DNA from: CAZAGD01 sp049699975
Lineage (GTDB): Bacteria; Desulfobacterota; SM23-61
Reading direction: 5' to 3'
DNA: 5,540 nt
Assembly: GCA_049699975.1 (NCBI GenBank)
Contig: JBNAWB010000220.1
Coordinates: 1-5,540 of the forward strand
How positions within the stretch are numbered: position 1 is the stretch's first letter; each line of letters opens with the position of its first letter. A model generated the notes under the pieces. That model was not told where the DNA came from, made no database searches, and saw only the letters and a program-made list of their open reading frames with translations. The position numbers were made by a program, and so were the translations under genes. Shown piece by piece: positions 5,519 to 5,540 of this stretch.

Positions 5519-5540
5519 AGAATCATGAGGCAGTGATTCT
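5519..5540. repeat. inverted repeat at the window edge
   Basis: AGAATCA (5519-5525) pairs perfectly with TGATTCT (5534-5540) around the loop TGAGGCAG. The loop contains GAGGCAG, the core of the adjacent tandem repeat. The structure reaches the last base and may continue outside the window. It could be a terminator stem, a mobile-element end or an intergenic palindrome, and nothing here decides among them. Confidence 0.5.

Overview
The window holds five protein-coding genes. One encodes an HU-type nucleoid protein. The other four form a divergently arranged, biotin-dependent acyl-CoA carboxylase locus. Base composition is moderate, Shine-Dalgarno (SD) sites are strong, and the genes are compact and tightly spaced, so the source is a bacterium. 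The separate biotin carboxylase and carrier genes, paired with one-piece (PccB-type) carboxyltransferases, occur in many bacteria, including anaerobic and uncultivated lineages. The sequence alone does not let me name a phylum.

Layout: (1) 1-140 is an upstream region with a good sigma70-type promoter and an unusually complete SD site. (2) 141-410 (+) is HU. (3) 411-460 is a convergent gap holding a GC-rich hairpin and T-tract that probably ends transcription from both sides. (4) 461-1822 (-) is biotin carboxylase (AccC) and 1832-2086 (-) is a minimal biotin carboxyl carrier protein (AccB-like), transcribed leftward as a pair with a 9-nt gap. (5) About 2087-2245 is a divergent control region with back-to-back TATAAT boxes inside one AT-rich palindrome, plus a terminator-like hairpin in the rightward leader. 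(6) 2246-3796 (+) and 3813-5372 (+) are two different full-length carboxyltransferase paralogues, 16 nt apart, each with a good SD site. (7) 5373-5540 is non-coding, with a strong hairpin, an 11-bp GC-rich tandem repeat and a second hairpin at the window edge.

How the parts work together: AccC uses ATP and bicarbonate to carboxylate the biotin on the carrier protein. A carboxyltransferase then moves the carboxyl group to an acyl-CoA (acetyl-CoA or propionyl-CoA are the likeliest; the sequence does not fix this). No membrane decarboxylase subunits and no biotin ligase are present in the window.

The most interesting point is that the two carboxyltransferases look degenerate in opposite halves. 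The first (2246-3796) has an altered N-domain oxyanion motif and a shortened N-domain loop but keeps the C-domain YGGA motif. The second (3813-5372) keeps the N-domain loop and most of the N-domain motif but has lost the C-domain YGGA motif. In this family the active site forms between the N-domain of one subunit and the C-domain of its partner. The pair may therefore be an obligate heteromer with one good and one decayed active site per dimer. This is inference from motifs recalled from the family and needs an alignment and a structural model to test.
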